Assembly: GCA_017447805.1 (NCBI GenBank)
Contig: JAFSMR010000027.1
Location: forward strand, 1 to 48,806
Length of the DNA stretch: 48,806 nt
Origin: Kiritimatiellia bacterium
Lineage (GTDB): Bacteria; Verrucomicrobiota; Kiritimatiellia; RFP12; UBA1067
Reading direction: 5' to 3'
Of this stretch, positions 17,895 through 26,570 are shown one piece after another. Below the pieces are notes generated by a model, which made no database searches, had not been told where the DNA came from, and was given only the letters and a program-made list of their open reading frames with translations. A program made the translations under genes and the position numbers. Each line of letters opens with the position of its first letter. The first letter of the stretch is position 1.

Positions 17895-20195
17895 TCAACT
17901 TTGCGCAAAAAATTCCTCTACTCGTGAAACAAGTTCCGGCACATCGCTTACCGAGTGGATGCTGGAAGGTATGCTATGACGGAAAATCGCGCCATAACTT
18001 TTTGTTATGATTCGTGGGTCTGTTACGATTACCGTGCCGCGATCTTGCTTTGTCCTTATTAGACGGCCAAAACCTTGACGGAATTTTATCACGGCTTCCG
18101 GCAGATAATAATCGCGAAAACTCGAACCGCCTTCGCGTTCGATCTTTTCGCTTCTGGCCTCGATAACGGGGTCGGTTCTCATCGCGAAGGGCAGGCGGGC
18201 GATTACTACGCAACTAAGAGCTTCGCCGGCGACATCTACGCCTTCCCAAAACGATTGTGCGCCGAAGACGACCGTCTTTTCTTTTGCCTTGCGAAGTTTA
18301 TTTGTAATTGTTTCTCTACTCATTCCTTCGCCTTGCACGAGCAAATTCAAGCCGCTATCGTATAGCATATCCCTTGTTAGAGAAGCGACATTATTCATCA
18401 TTTCGTAACTCGTGAATAGAACCAGCGCTCTGCCGTTAGTTGCGGCGAATAACTCTTTAAGAACATTGGCAAGGCTTTGCGCATAGCTTTGCGGCGCGCT
18501 GGCCGGATCGCTCAAACAATCGAGCGCGAGCGTAAGCGTTTGCGTCAAATAGTTGAAGGGGCTTGCCGCAGTAATGGCTTGAAAGCGCTCTAGACAACCT
18601 AGCCGCTTCATCATATAGCGAAAATCTTTGCCGACTCTCAGAGTCGCAGAAGAAAGAATTACGGAATCTTTCGGTTTATACAGAAGCTCATTGAGAACTT
18701 TGCCGACATAAAGGGGAGCGGCGATAAGGCGCTTTAGAACATTGCCTCTATCTGTTCTATATTCTTCTATCCAATATGCATAATCATCTAGTTTCGCGGC
18801 AAGGATAAACGCGGCGTCATTTGCGAATTCTACAATCGCTTGGGCTGAAGCATCCAGTTGAATCGCCAAATCGGCATACGACAAGCCTTCGTTTTCGACT
18901 TGAGGGCTTACAAGAATTTCTTTGATTGCGTGAAGAATATTTACTATCGCGCCGAGCGAACTTTCGAATGAAGTGAATGCGGCCTGGAGCGCGTTTTCAT
19001 CCCAGTCTCTCTTATCGTAATTTTGGAATAGCCCGTTTATGGAATGTTGCCGTATGATAGTGCCTGTCTTATCTTCTATGCATCTAAAGCGGCAGACTCC
19101 TTTTGCGCCTGCCGGGCTCAAGAGGTGCGCGACGATATCGAAAAGCGCATCTGCCGAATCTACGGCCCTGATGCTGACGCTCGAAAATTCTGCGAGGAGG
19201 CGCGAAATTTCGCGCGCCGACGCGCCTTCCAGCTGGCCGCGCTTGATTATATACGCAACTTGCGCAAGGACCCCGTTGCGGCGCTTGCTTCTCCCGCGGC
19301 CCTTGCGATCGAGTCGATTTACTATGCGCATGAATGCCGCATGCGAAAATTCTTTCGATAGCTGACTCGTTGCGCTATTTTCGAGATTGTGCGCTTCATC
19401 GATTATCAATCGCGAGTAGGGCGGCAGTAGAGCAAGCTCGCCTGAAGAGGCCGCCTCGGCAAGGACAAGCGAATGGTTCGCCAAAACCAAATCCGCCTCG
19501 GCGGCGCGAGCACGCGCACGATATACGAAACATCTGGAAAAGAATCTGCAATGCCTCCCGGGGCATTCCTCGCCAGGACACGTCAAGATGCTTCGCGATA
19601 GCCCCTCGTAAAAATCGAGGTCGCCATCTTGCGTTGTCTTTAGCCATTCGATGAAATGCGGCATTTCATCTTGGTCTTCTTTCGAAAGGGTCCAGAAACC
19701 GGCTTCAAAAAATTCCTCGACCGCCTTTAGGCATAGATAGTTTGTTCTGCCTTTAAGAAGCGCAACTTTGAAATCTTTTTTCTTGTCGCCGAGAATTTTC
19801 AGCGCGTTGGGGATGTCGTTTTGCAATAGTTGCGATTGCAGATTTCGTGTAGCGGTCGAAACGACTGTGCTCGTATCGTTGGTGGCGCTCCAGAGAATCG
19901 CGGGGATTAGATATGCTAGAGACTTGCCTACACCGGTCCCGGCTTCGACAAGAAGATGTTCGCGAGAATTGAACGCGTGCACAATCGCCTTGAGCATTTC
20001 GATCTGGCCAGGCCGCTCTTCGTAGCCTTCCATCGTCCCAAGAGTCCCGCCGCGTTTCAGATGCATCGCTGCGCGCTCTATATCTAGCGGCGAGCAATCT
20101 TCGTGTGTCGGCAGATGACGCTTCTTCGCGGCGTTCGGCGTTTCCGGCAGGAAAGCCGCGAAGTTCGGGTCGTCCATGAATTCTGCCGCAGACAT
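17895..20195 (-). CDS. dinG: DinG/XPD-family ATP-dependent DNA helicase
   Basis: The 766-residue protein is a superfamily 2 helicase. Walker A AGTGVGKS is at 85-92 and the DEAH box at 266-269. The Fe-S cluster domain between them has cysteines at 155, 206, 211, 216 and 222 (NYLC, then CPGxxCPGxxCxxxxxC), matching the DinG arrangement. The C-terminal half carries the motif V/VI region (AQSFWEGVDVAG, GFGRLIRTKQD). DinG enzymes unwind DNA 5' to 3' and help resolve R-loops and replication conflicts. No exonuclease domain is fused. It sits 23 nt downstream of the HIT gene and 18 nt upstream of thiD. Confidence 0.93.
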   Translation of the reverse strand: MSAAEFMDDPNFAAFLPETPNAAKKRHLPTHEDCSPLDIERAAMHLKRGGTLGTMEGYEERPGQIEMLKAIVHAFNSREHLLVEAGTGVGKSLAYLIPAILWSATNDTSTVVSTATRNLQSQLLQNDIPNALKILGDKKKDFKVALLKGRTNYLCLKAVEEFFEAGFWTLSKEDQDEMPHFIEWLKTTQDGDLDFYEGLSRSILTCPGEECPGRHCRFFSRCFVYRARARAAEADLVLANHSLVLAEAASSGELALLPPYSRLIIDEAHNLENSATSQLSKEFSHAAFMRIVNRLDRKGRGRSKRRNGVLAQVAYIIKRGQLEGASAREISRLLAEFSSVSIRAVDSADALFDIVAHLLSPAGAKGVCRFRCIEDKTGTIIRQHSINGLFQNYDKRDWDENALQAAFTSFESSLGAIVNILHAIKEILVSPQVENEGLSYADLAIQLDASAQAIVEFANDAAFILAAKLDDYAYWIEEYRTDRGNVLKRLIAAPLYVGKVLNELLYKPKDSVILSSATLRVGKDFRYMMKRLGCLERFQAITAASPFNYLTQTLTLALDCLSDPASAPQSYAQSLANVLKELFAATNGRALVLFTSYEMMNNVASLTRDMLYDSGLNLLVQGEGMSRETITNKLRKAKEKTVVFGAQSFWEGVDVAGEALSCVVIARLPFAMRTDPVIEARSEKIEREGGSSFRDYYLPEAVIKFRQGFGRLIRTKQDRGTVIVTDPRIITKSYGAIFRHSIPSSIHSVSDVPELVSRVEEFFAQS

Positions 20196-20218
20196 TCTCT
20201 TTCAGGAGTTGCGAATTT

Positions 20219-20626
20219 TCAATTCTTGATTGCCAACTTTTTTGCGAGCTTATCGAGCTCGGCCATATCGCCAGGCGAATTATGGAATGCAAGCTCGTCT
20301 CCATTCATGCGCGGGATAATATGGAAATGGATGTGATGGACGCTCTGCCCTGCCGCTTCGCCATTGTTTTGTAGAATATTGAAGCCGTCGCAAGGAAGAG
20401 TTTTCTTGATGTGCGAGGCGACCTTTTTCACGCGCTTGATGATTTCGCCGAGCATCTCGTCGGATGTATCGAGGATGCCGCGCGAATGTTCTTTGGGTAT
20501 AACGAGCGTATGCCCAAAGCTGAATGGGTTTATATCAAGATATGCCAATACTAGTTCATCCTCGTAAATCTTGAACGAGGGGATTTCCCCGGCGCCGATG
20601 GCGCAAAATATGCAATTGTTCTTCAT
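20219..20626 (-). CDS. HIT-family nucleotide-binding protein
   Basis: The protein has 135 residues. It carries the histidine triad [11 protein letters not shown] (His98, His100, His102) and an N-terminal CIFC zinc pair, the HinT/HIT-1 hydrolase type that cleaves AMP-linked substrates such as aminoacyl-adenylates. It is the first gene of the minus-strand operon HIT-dinG-thiD-rluB-bioDA-bioWF. There is no Shine-Dalgarno; a TATAAT lies only 7 nt before the ATG, so its mRNA is probably leaderless. The physiological substrate is not known. Confidence 0.93.
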   Translation of the reverse strand: MKNNCIFCAIGAGEIPSFKIYEDELVLAYLDINPFSFGHTLVIPKEHSRGILDTSDEMLGEIIKRVKKVASHIKKTLPCDGFNILQNNGEAAGQSVHHIHFHIIPRMNGDELAFHNSPGDMAELDKLAKKLAIKN

Positions 20627-20633
20627 GCCGCAT

Positions 20634-20639
20634 ATTATA
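20634..20639 (-). promoter_or_regulatory. -10 box of the HIT operon (leaderless type)
   Basis: On the minus strand ATGGTATAAT ends 7 nt before the ATG of the HIT gene; a weak -35 (TAGCGT) lies 17 nt upstream. It should drive the whole minus operon to 12543. Confidence 0.65.
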
Positions 20640-20698
20640 CCATATTCCCGCCTTTGACGCTAGCGCTACTATTGCCAAAAAATAGTTAATTTTTTCAC

Positions 20699-20728
20699 TA
20701 GACCGGCAAGGGTGAAAAATGATATAAT
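20699..20728 (+). promoter_or_regulatory. Promoter of tRNA-Ser
   Basis: TAGACC (20699-20704), 18 nt, TATAAT (20723-20728) preceded by TGA. It is nearly the same as the metG promoter. The tRNA begins 20 nt after the -10. Confidence 0.75.
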
Positions 20729-20748
20729 ACCACCCGTTTTCAATCATT

Positions 20749-20837
<89 letters not shown>

Positions 20838-20873
20838 TCATCGCTAAAGAGAGATATATAGAAAGGAATATCC

Positions 20874-21959
20874 ATGAAAAAGTTCACGCTTGCATTAGGT
20901 ATGGCTGTTTTGGCGGCAATATCAGCTTTTGCCTTTGGGAACAGAAGTTTTACTGCCCCGGCAAAACTTACTGGATTATTCGGGGTAAAATTCGGCGATC
21001 GAATGCCGTCGGATAAGGCATCGATTCCTTCGCCAGATGGAACTCTGCTTGTCGTGCTCGAGCCCAAGACGCCAGAATTCGAGTTTGAGAATTATTTTGC
21101 GTGCATTCATGCTCAAACGCGCAGCGTTCTGGGTATGTGCGGGATAAATACTTACGAAAGAGATCGATTATCGACGTGCAATGCGGCCTACTCGCGCACC
21201 AAGAGGCTTATTGAGCGCCGCCTAGGTATATATTTGGAAGAAACCGGGCCCGTAGAATCTGGAGTTGGCGATGCCCAGGTGGTCGTGAAAAGTTGTGCAA
21301 CCATACTTTCGGAAAATATAGTCGTTGGGCTGCAAACGCTCAAGGATCAAGGCGGGAATCTATCTCTTCGCTTTATCGCATTGGATCTTAAAGGTTCGCA
21401 GGAGACGCTTCAAAAGAGTGAAGAAACTGCGAAGAATGTTTCTCCGCTAAATGGTTTGTTTGGACGCACACTCGGCCAAGTCGCTAGAGTTTCCTCCGAT
21501 GAAATCGCCTTGAGCGGCGGAATTTGTCTGCAGGCGTTCGTGCCGGATAAAAAATTCCTTGATTTCGATACATACGCCGTTCACATTCTCCCCAAGAGCA
21601 GAAAAATATGTGCAATTGTCGCGGTGTGCGATTTTAAAGAAAGATTTTCCGCAACCGAATGTTACGAAAAGTCGTGCAAGCTGCTGGAAAAGAAATTCGG
21701 TTTGACGATGAGCGATTTGTCGGCGTCTTTCAATAGTTCGACGCCCGACGAAGATGGTGAAATCATGCTGAAGTGCGCGGCGATGTCATTCCCGAATTCT
21801 CTCAGATACGTTGAAGTCGATTGTTTCAAAGATGTTGACGATAATGTATTCAGAGTAAGAATTTCGGCTAGCGACGAAGCACTCGTTGGCTTGCAGGAAA
21901 CCGAAAGCAGGGATAGAAAACAGGATAGCGCCGAACAGGACGCTCTTGACGCATTGTAA
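20874..21959 (+). CDS. Secreted protein with internal duplication, unknown function
   Basis: The protein has 361 residues with a signal peptide (MKKFTLALGMAVLAAISAFA). Two related halves are visible. Residues about 30-120 start LTGLFGVKFGD and run through FEFENYFACIHAQTRSVLGM to ERRLGIYL. Residues about 195-280 start LNGLFGRTLGQ and run through LDFDTYAVHILPKSRKICAI to EKKFGLTM. Each half has a GLFG start, a beta stretch followed by a conserved Ser-rich turn, and a Cys-containing helix ending in a (E/K)RxxG helix. I recognise no family. RBS is AGAAAGGA. It starts 37 nt after tRNA-Ser and may be read from the tRNA promoter. Confidence 0.82.
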   Translation: MKKFTLALGMAVLAAISAFAFGNRSFTAPAKLTGLFGVKFGDRMPSDKASIPSPDGTLLVVLEPKTPEFEFENYFACIHAQTRSVLGMCGINTYERDRLSTCNAAYSRTKRLIERRLGIYLEETGPVESGVGDAQVVVKSCATILSENIVVGLQTLKDQGGNLSLRFIALDLKGSQETLQKSEETAKNVSPLNGLFGRTLGQVARVSSDEIALSGGICLQAFVPDKKFLDFDTYAVHILPKSRKICAIVAVCDFKERFSATECYEKSCKLLEKKFGLTMSDLSASFNSSTPDEDGEIMLKCAAMSFPNSLRYVEVDCFKDVDDNVFRVRISASDEALVGLQETESRDRKQDSAEQDALDAL

Positions 21960-21966
21960 CTGTAGA

Positions 21967-22005
21967 GCGGCTTCGCCGCGTTTAGGGCGCTTTGCGCCGT
22001 TTTTC
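21967..22005 (+). terminator. Rho-independent terminator after the gene at 20874
   Basis: Two short hairpins, GCGGC-ttc-GCCGC and GGCGC-ttt-GCGCC, the second followed by GTTTTTCT. It faces the convergent end of the C10 protease gene. Confidence 0.7.
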
Positions 22006-22016
22006 TCATCCCCGCA

Positions 22017-23963
22017 TCAGGGCGAAGAAGTTGCGGGTTTTACTCTAAAGAAGCAGCTGGGCTTTTCGCTGTCGAAAGGCAAGAAAATTTCTTTTGTGCC
22101 TGTGAGTTCAACGAGGATATTTGTGTAAGTGTTCCAAATTCCTTTAGCGAGATCTTCGCAGTATTCGATTTTGTATTCCGCCGCTTTGGTGCCTTGGATA
22201 TTAAGAGAAAAGCCATCGCGATCTAGGGAGCTTTCGCCACTCGACGAGCTTGGGGAAACTTCGCTTTCCTTTGCCGCTTTGAACGATAAACAAGAAGCCG
22301 CTTCTACTTCGATAGGCGTCAGCACTAAATCATTCCCCCAGCTATTGCCGATATATATATCACCATCACCGGCGTATCTAAAATTCCCTTTCTTTATATC
22401 ATCGAGATCATTGAAATAAAATTCGCATGGTGCGTTGCTTTCTTCGATCCGTGTTGGTGGAATTTCTTTAGAGGCCCATTTGTAGTCTTCTTTTTGGGCT
22501 GTTATATTGATAGCTTCATTGAGAAATTCATTTGGTATAATAGCCGAATAAATTCCCTTGGCATCGGAAGTTACATTTGTTGTGTAAGAACAAGATTCAA
22601 TATTCAAAGTAACATCAGCGCCTTCCACTGGATTGCCGAAGGGGTCCGTAATTCTGCCGGAGACAATTTCGCCCGTAAGAGTCGGGAATATATTATAGAC
22701 AATTTCACCTATTTCGGTGAAGTGATATGAGCTTGCCGGTATATCTGGAATAGCATACCAGTAGTCATAAGCTCCGCTCCAACCCATATTCAAATGCAAA
22801 TAAAGGGTTTCATCCTTAAAACCATATCCGTCGGCAAGAATAGCATGTCCTCCATCATTATATGATGCAATACCCAGCAAGCAAGGAAAGCGAGCATCGA
22901 GATTTGCAAGAATAGACGCTTGAATTACATCAGCGTCAGAGTCTATATTGTCTATTGCAGCTATTAAACTTTTTGCGTTGGCGTATTTAAAGACATTTGT
23001 CAGAGGGTCGAAAACAAACCCCGCAAAGGCGCCTGAGCCGTAATCTGCATATTGCATTCTGACAGATACACCTGCGTTGTAACAAAGATCGCCGATTTCA
23101 TCGCGCTCGTCATCTTTAATAGAGCTATCAGGAACAAGCGGCATTTTCGACCAGTCGTAATGGCTATCGCCCATCATAAGTAATTCTACTGGCACTTCCA
23201 CGACGATTTTTTTCACCTCTTCATCAACGGTTACTTCTTCCACATAATTTGTATAGCAAAGGAAGGACTGATTACGTATGTAGGTATCCGTTGAAGGATA
23301 TTCATGATAGCGCATTAGTTGCGCCATAGCTGTAGCGACGCAGCCGCACGGATAGTTATTTGGAGTAAAGCGATTGTAGAGCGGCTCCCCATTGAAATTT
23401 GCTTGACTCCATTTAGATTTTACCAAGGGTTCCACCCAGACGCTATCGAGGATGGAAGATTCTGTAATTGGATTGGTCGTTTCGTCGGCTTGTTCGTCGG
23501 AATTTTTTGAAAGGGTCGTAAAAGCGGAGATTGTCTTTGAATTTCTTGTCCTTTTATGCCGAGAAGTTTTGCGTTTAGGTTTGTGGCGCGAGGGGTTGGT
23601 AAGTTTCATGCCGCGCCGATGGCTTGTCGAGCCTGCGAGGAGAGACCAAAGGGGACTCTTTTCGTCCAGCTCTGGAATATCGCCGGAGCCCGAAAAGCCG
23701 AGAATAGGCGCATCTTCATCTTCAGCGCTTACGGCGACAAAGCCACCATTCTCGAGAGCAACGAGATGGAAGAGGTTTGTGCCGTCCAACGAATAAGTAT
23801 CGGCTCTGTCTGCGGCCGTGCGATGAGAGTGGCGAGGTTTCTTTTCCAACCATTCATCTACCTTATCTAATGCTTTGCGGGGGGAAATTTCCTTTGTTAA
23901 AGCCGTATGCGGCGAGGCGAACGCTGCCGCAAGGAGCAAAAAGAGCATAATCTTTTGTTTCAT
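22017..23963 (-). CDS. Secreted C10-family (streptopain-type) cysteine protease
   Basis: The protein has 648 residues. After a signal peptide (1-22) comes a pro-region with FVAVSAEDEDAPILGFSGSG (about 75-95), typical of C10 zymogens. Next is a very basic linker (about 114-143) and the catalytic domain: PCGCVATAMAQ with Cys208, GGHAILADGYG with His373, and NMGWSGAYDYWY. A carboxypeptidase-regulatory/CNA-like beta domain (SGRITDPFGNPVEGADV) follows near 435-510. The tail ends IFLPFDSEKPSCFFRVK, a Verrucomicrobiota-like C terminus. Such proteases are secreted for protein breakdown; the target is unknown. TATAAT lies 7 nt before the ATG and no RBS is seen. Confidence 0.9.
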   Translation of the reverse strand: MKQKIMLFLLLAAAFASPHTALTKEISPRKALDKVDEWLEKKPRHSHRTAADRADTYSLDGTNLFHLVALENGGFVAVSAEDEDAPILGFSGSGDIPELDEKSPLWSLLAGSTSHRRGMKLTNPSRHKPKRKTSRHKRTRNSKTISAFTTLSKNSDEQADETTNPITESSILDSVWVEPLVKSKWSQANFNGEPLYNRFTPNNYPCGCVATAMAQLMRYHEYPSTDTYIRNQSFLCYTNYVEEVTVDEEVKKIVVEVPVELLMMGDSHYDWSKMPLVPDSSIKDDERDEIGDLCYNAGVSVRMQYADYGSGAFAGFVFDPLTNVFKYANAKSLIAAIDNIDSDADVIQASILANLDARFPCLLGIASYNDGGHAILADGYGFKDETLYLHLNMGWSGAYDYWYAIPDIPASSYHFTEIGEIVYNIFPTLTGEIVSGRITDPFGNPVEGADVTLNIESCSYTTNVTSDAKGIYSAIIPNEFLNEAINITAQKEDYKWASKEIPPTRIEESNAPCEFYFNDLDDIKKGNFRYAGDGDIYIGNSWGNDLVLTPIEVEAASCLSFKAAKESEVSPSSSSGESSLDRDGFSLNIQGTKAAEYKIEYCEDLAKGIWNTYTNILVELTGTKEIFLPFDSEKPSCFFRVKPATSSP

Positions 23964-23970
23964 GCCGCGA

Positions 23971-23999
23971 ATTATATCAAATATTTCAGGGTGTGAAAA
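23971..23999 (-). promoter_or_regulatory. Promoter of the C10 protease (leaderless type)
   Basis: On the minus strand TTTTCA, 17 nt, TGATATAAT, then 7 nt to the ATG. Confidence 0.6.
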
Positions 24000-24038
24000 G
24001 GGCTAAAGTTCTTATTTTGAAAAACAAGAAAAGCGCGG

Positions 24039-24068
24039 TTGACTTAGGCAAAAAGAATATGATATAAT
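24039..24068 (+). promoter_or_regulatory. Promoter of leuA (leaderless type)
   Basis: TTGACT (24039-24044), 18 nt, TATAAT (24063-24068) preceded by TGA; the ATG follows 11 nt later. Confidence 0.72.
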
Positions 24069-24079
24069 GTCTAGCCTTG

Positions 24080-25600
24080 ATGGAAACTATACAAATATTC
24101 GATACTACGCTTCGGGATGGAGAGCAAGCGCCCGGATATGCGATGAATCTGGACGAGAAGGTCAGAATGGCGCTTCAACTTGAAACGCTCGGCGTAGATA
24201 TAATGGAAGCAGGTTTTGCCGCAGCTTCGGAGGGGGATTTTGCGTCGGTCAAGGCGATTGCCGATGTCGTAAAAACTTCAACCGTGTGTTCGCTGGCTAG
24301 AGCGCTCGAAAAAGATATTGTGCGCTCTAGCGAGGCGATTAAAGGCGCAGCGCGCTCACGCATACATACTTTTATCGCAACGAGCGATTTACATCTTAAA
24401 TATAAATTGCATATTTCCCGCACTGACTGCCTGAAACAAATTCGCCAAGCAGTAGCCTGCGCGCGCAAATACTGCGAGGATGTGGAATTTTCCGCCGAAG
24501 ACGCCTCTCGAACAAATGTGGACTTTCTTTGCCGCGCGTACGAAACGGCTATCGCCGCTGGTGCAACGGTGATAAATATTCCAGATACTGTGGGCTATTC
24601 TACGCCCGAAGAATTCGGCGCAATTGTCTCTTCCGTCATGAATCGCGTTAAAGGAATAGAGAAAGTAACGGTATCTACACATTGTCATGACGACCTCGGG
24701 CTTGCCGTAGCGAATTCATTCGCCGGCATTCGCGCTGGAGCGCGCCAGGTCGAATGCACGATATGCGCAATAGGCGAGCGCGCCGGCAATGCGGCGCTAG
24801 AAGAAATCGTCATGGGCCTTTGCACCCGCAAAGATATTTACGGGGGACTTGCGACACGAATCCGCACAGAAGAAATTGCCCGCACGGCGCACTTGCTTTC
24901 TACAATTACAGGCGTAAGGATTGCTCCAGGCAAGGCGATAGTCGGCAGAAACGCTTTTGTGCATGAAAGCGGTATTCATCAACACGGCGTATTATCCAAG
25001 GCCGAGACATACGAAATTATGACGCCGGAATCGGTCGGCATAAAGCAGACGGAACTCGTGCTCGGCAAACATTCCGGGCAGCACGCGCTCGAGACGCGGC
25101 TCAAAGACCTTGGGTACGATTTAGACTCGAAGGGTCTAGCTGAAGTTTTCGCGGCGTTCAAAGCGCTCGCCGATCGCAAAAAGCAAATTACAAATCGCGA
25201 TTTGGCCGCACTTGCAGAATCTAGAGTTGCCGCGAAAAATTCTAGCGCGAAGGAGTGGAAGCTCGATTCATTCGTCGTGAACAGCGGCAACCACATGAGC
25301 GCGACAGCGCAAATTACACTCGTCAAAGGCAAGAAGCGCGTTCAAGAGGCGGCAATCGGCTCCGGGCCCATCTACGCCGCATTTCGCGCCGTAGAAAAAA
25401 TTATCCGCCATCGCTTTATTCTCGAAGATTACAGAATCGAGGCCGTGACCGAGCGGCGCGATGCGTTAGGCGAGGTAATGGTTAAGATTTCGGATTCCAA
25501 AGGGACATATCGAGGGCGCGGCGTTTCGACGGACGTAATAGAGGGGTCCATCCTCGCGCTGCTAGTCGCCGTGAATCGCATGCTTGAGGCGAAGAAATAA
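24080..25600 (+). CDS. leuA: 2-isopropylmalate synthase
   Basis: The 506-residue enzyme condenses acetyl-CoA with 2-oxoisovalerate, the first committed step of leucine synthesis. The TIM-barrel domain has TLRDGEQAPG at the start, the metal-binding STHCHDDLGLAVANS, and GERAGNAALEE. The C-terminal regulatory LeuA-dimer domain (about 385-500) is complete, so feedback inhibition by leucine is possible. I use the ATG at 24080; a TTG sits one codon upstream. There is no RBS and the -10 is 11 nt upstream, so the mRNA is likely leaderless. No leader peptide or attenuator fits in this space. The other leu genes are not adjacent. Confidence 0.95.
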   Translation: METIQIFDTTLRDGEQAPGYAMNLDEKVRMALQLETLGVDIMEAGFAAASEGDFASVKAIADVVKTSTVCSLARALEKDIVRSSEAIKGAARSRIHTFIATSDLHLKYKLHISRTDCLKQIRQAVACARKYCEDVEFSAEDASRTNVDFLCRAYETAIAAGATVINIPDTVGYSTPEEFGAIVSSVMNRVKGIEKVTVSTHCHDDLGLAVANSFAGIRAGARQVECTICAIGERAGNAALEEIVMGLCTRKDIYGGLATRIRTEEIARTAHLLSTITGVRIAPGKAIVGRNAFVHESGIHQHGVLSKAETYEIMTPESVGIKQTELVLGKHSGQHALETRLKDLGYDLDSKGLAEVFAAFKALADRKKQITNRDLAALAESRVAAKNSSAKEWKLDSFVVNSGNHMSATAQITLVKGKKRVQEAAIGSGPIYAAFRAVEKIIRHRFILEDYRIEAVTERRDALGEVMVKISDSKGTYRGRGVSTDVIEGSILALLVAVNRMLEAKK

Positions 25601-25655
25601 AATAGCCATGACGCAAAATTTCTCGCCGCGCATGAGCGGCAGATATAACGCCGCC

Positions 25656-25684
25656 TTGCACGAAGGCGTGGAATTTGATATAAT
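25656..25684 (+). promoter_or_regulatory. Promoter of the M48 protease gene
   Basis: TTGCAC (25656-25661), 17 nt, TATAAT (25679-25684) preceded by TGA. The same TTGCAC/17/TGATATAAT form precedes the RhuM-like gene. Confidence 0.75.
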
Positions 25685-25719
25685 ATGCGGCCTTGAGAGA
25701 CTTAAGAAAGGCAGTGTAT

Positions 25720-26529
25720 ATGTCTAATAGAAGTTATGGCGCTTATTTCATGATTATTGCCGTTTTGGCGATGATTTCGGCTGGTTGCAGGACTGTTCCG
25801 GGGTCTGGCAGAACCCAGCTTATGCTTTCTACCGAATCGAGCGAAAACGAAGCAGGGCTAACGGCTTACAACGAATACAAGACGAAATACAAAGTCGCTA
25901 CCAATACTAGCCAGCAGAAGCTTTTGAATCAGGTAGGTGCGGCGATCAAAGACGCCGCCGGCGACACAGGCTTTGATTGGGAATTCAATGTTCTCGAATC
26001 CGATACCATAAACGCATTCTGTCTGCCCGGCGGCAAAGTTGCGGTCTATACCGGTATAATGCCGAAATTCGCAAACGAGGCGGAAATGGCCTGCGTAGTA
26101 GCGCACGAAGTCGCGCACGCAATCGCGCGCCATGGCGGCGAGAGGCAATCTTGGAGTTATATGCAGGCCATCGGCTCGCTCGGTATTTCATGCCTCGGCA
26201 GCTCCGCGGCAAATACTCTTTATGAGCTTGGCTCGGAATATGGGGTTATGTTGCCATATTCGCGCAAGCATGAAACAGAAGCCGATTTGATAGGTCTGGA
26301 TTTAATGGCGAAAGCCGGCTACGACCCCAAGGCGGCGATTTCGTTTTGGAAAAAGTTCAATACGGGCAACAGTTCGAAGATAGATGAATTGATGTCGACC
26401 CACCCGTGCGATGATACGCGAGTAGCGGATTTAAGCGCGCGCCTGGCGGATGCCGAGGCGATATATGCAAAGGCCGCCAATAAGAAAGGCCTTGGCGTAA
26501 CGATAACAAACGGCATACCGCAGCTTTGA
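25720..26529 (+). CDS. M48-family metalloprotease, probable lipoprotein
   Basis: The protein has 269 residues. The N terminus is a hydrophobic signal ending in MISAGC (Cys23), probably a lipobox, which would place the protein on a membrane facing the periplasm. The zinc site HEVAHAIARH (HExxH at 129-133) and the downstream EADLIGLDLMAKAGYDP glutamate motif are those of M48B proteases of the LoiP/BepA type, which handle misfolded envelope proteins. A second ATG-free TTG start further upstream is in frame, but the ATG at 25720 gives the proper signal. thiC follows 41 nt later and may be co-transcribed. Confidence 0.9.
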   Translation: MSNRSYGAYFMIIAVLAMISAGCRTVPGSGRTQLMLSTESSENEAGLTAYNEYKTKYKVATNTSQQKLLNQVGAAIKDAAGDTGFDWEFNVLESDTINAFCLPGGKVAVYTGIMPKFANEAEMACVVAHEVAHAIARHGGERQSWSYMQAIGSLGISCLGSSAANTLYELGSEYGVMLPYSRKHETEADLIGLDLMAKAGYDPKAAISFWKKFNTGNSSKIDELMSTHPCDDTRVADLSARLADAEAIYAKAANKKGLGVTITNGIPQL

Positions 26530-26570
26530 TACGATAAGAATAGATTTAGCAAGAGTTAAGGAGAATTATT

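Noticed and set aside
25625..25640. GCCGC-gcatga-GCGGC hairpin after leuA as a terminator
   Set aside because: There is no T-run after it.
26530..26570. TPP riboswitch before thiC
   Set aside because: Only 41 nt lie between the M48 stop and thiC, and no THI-box sequence is seen.
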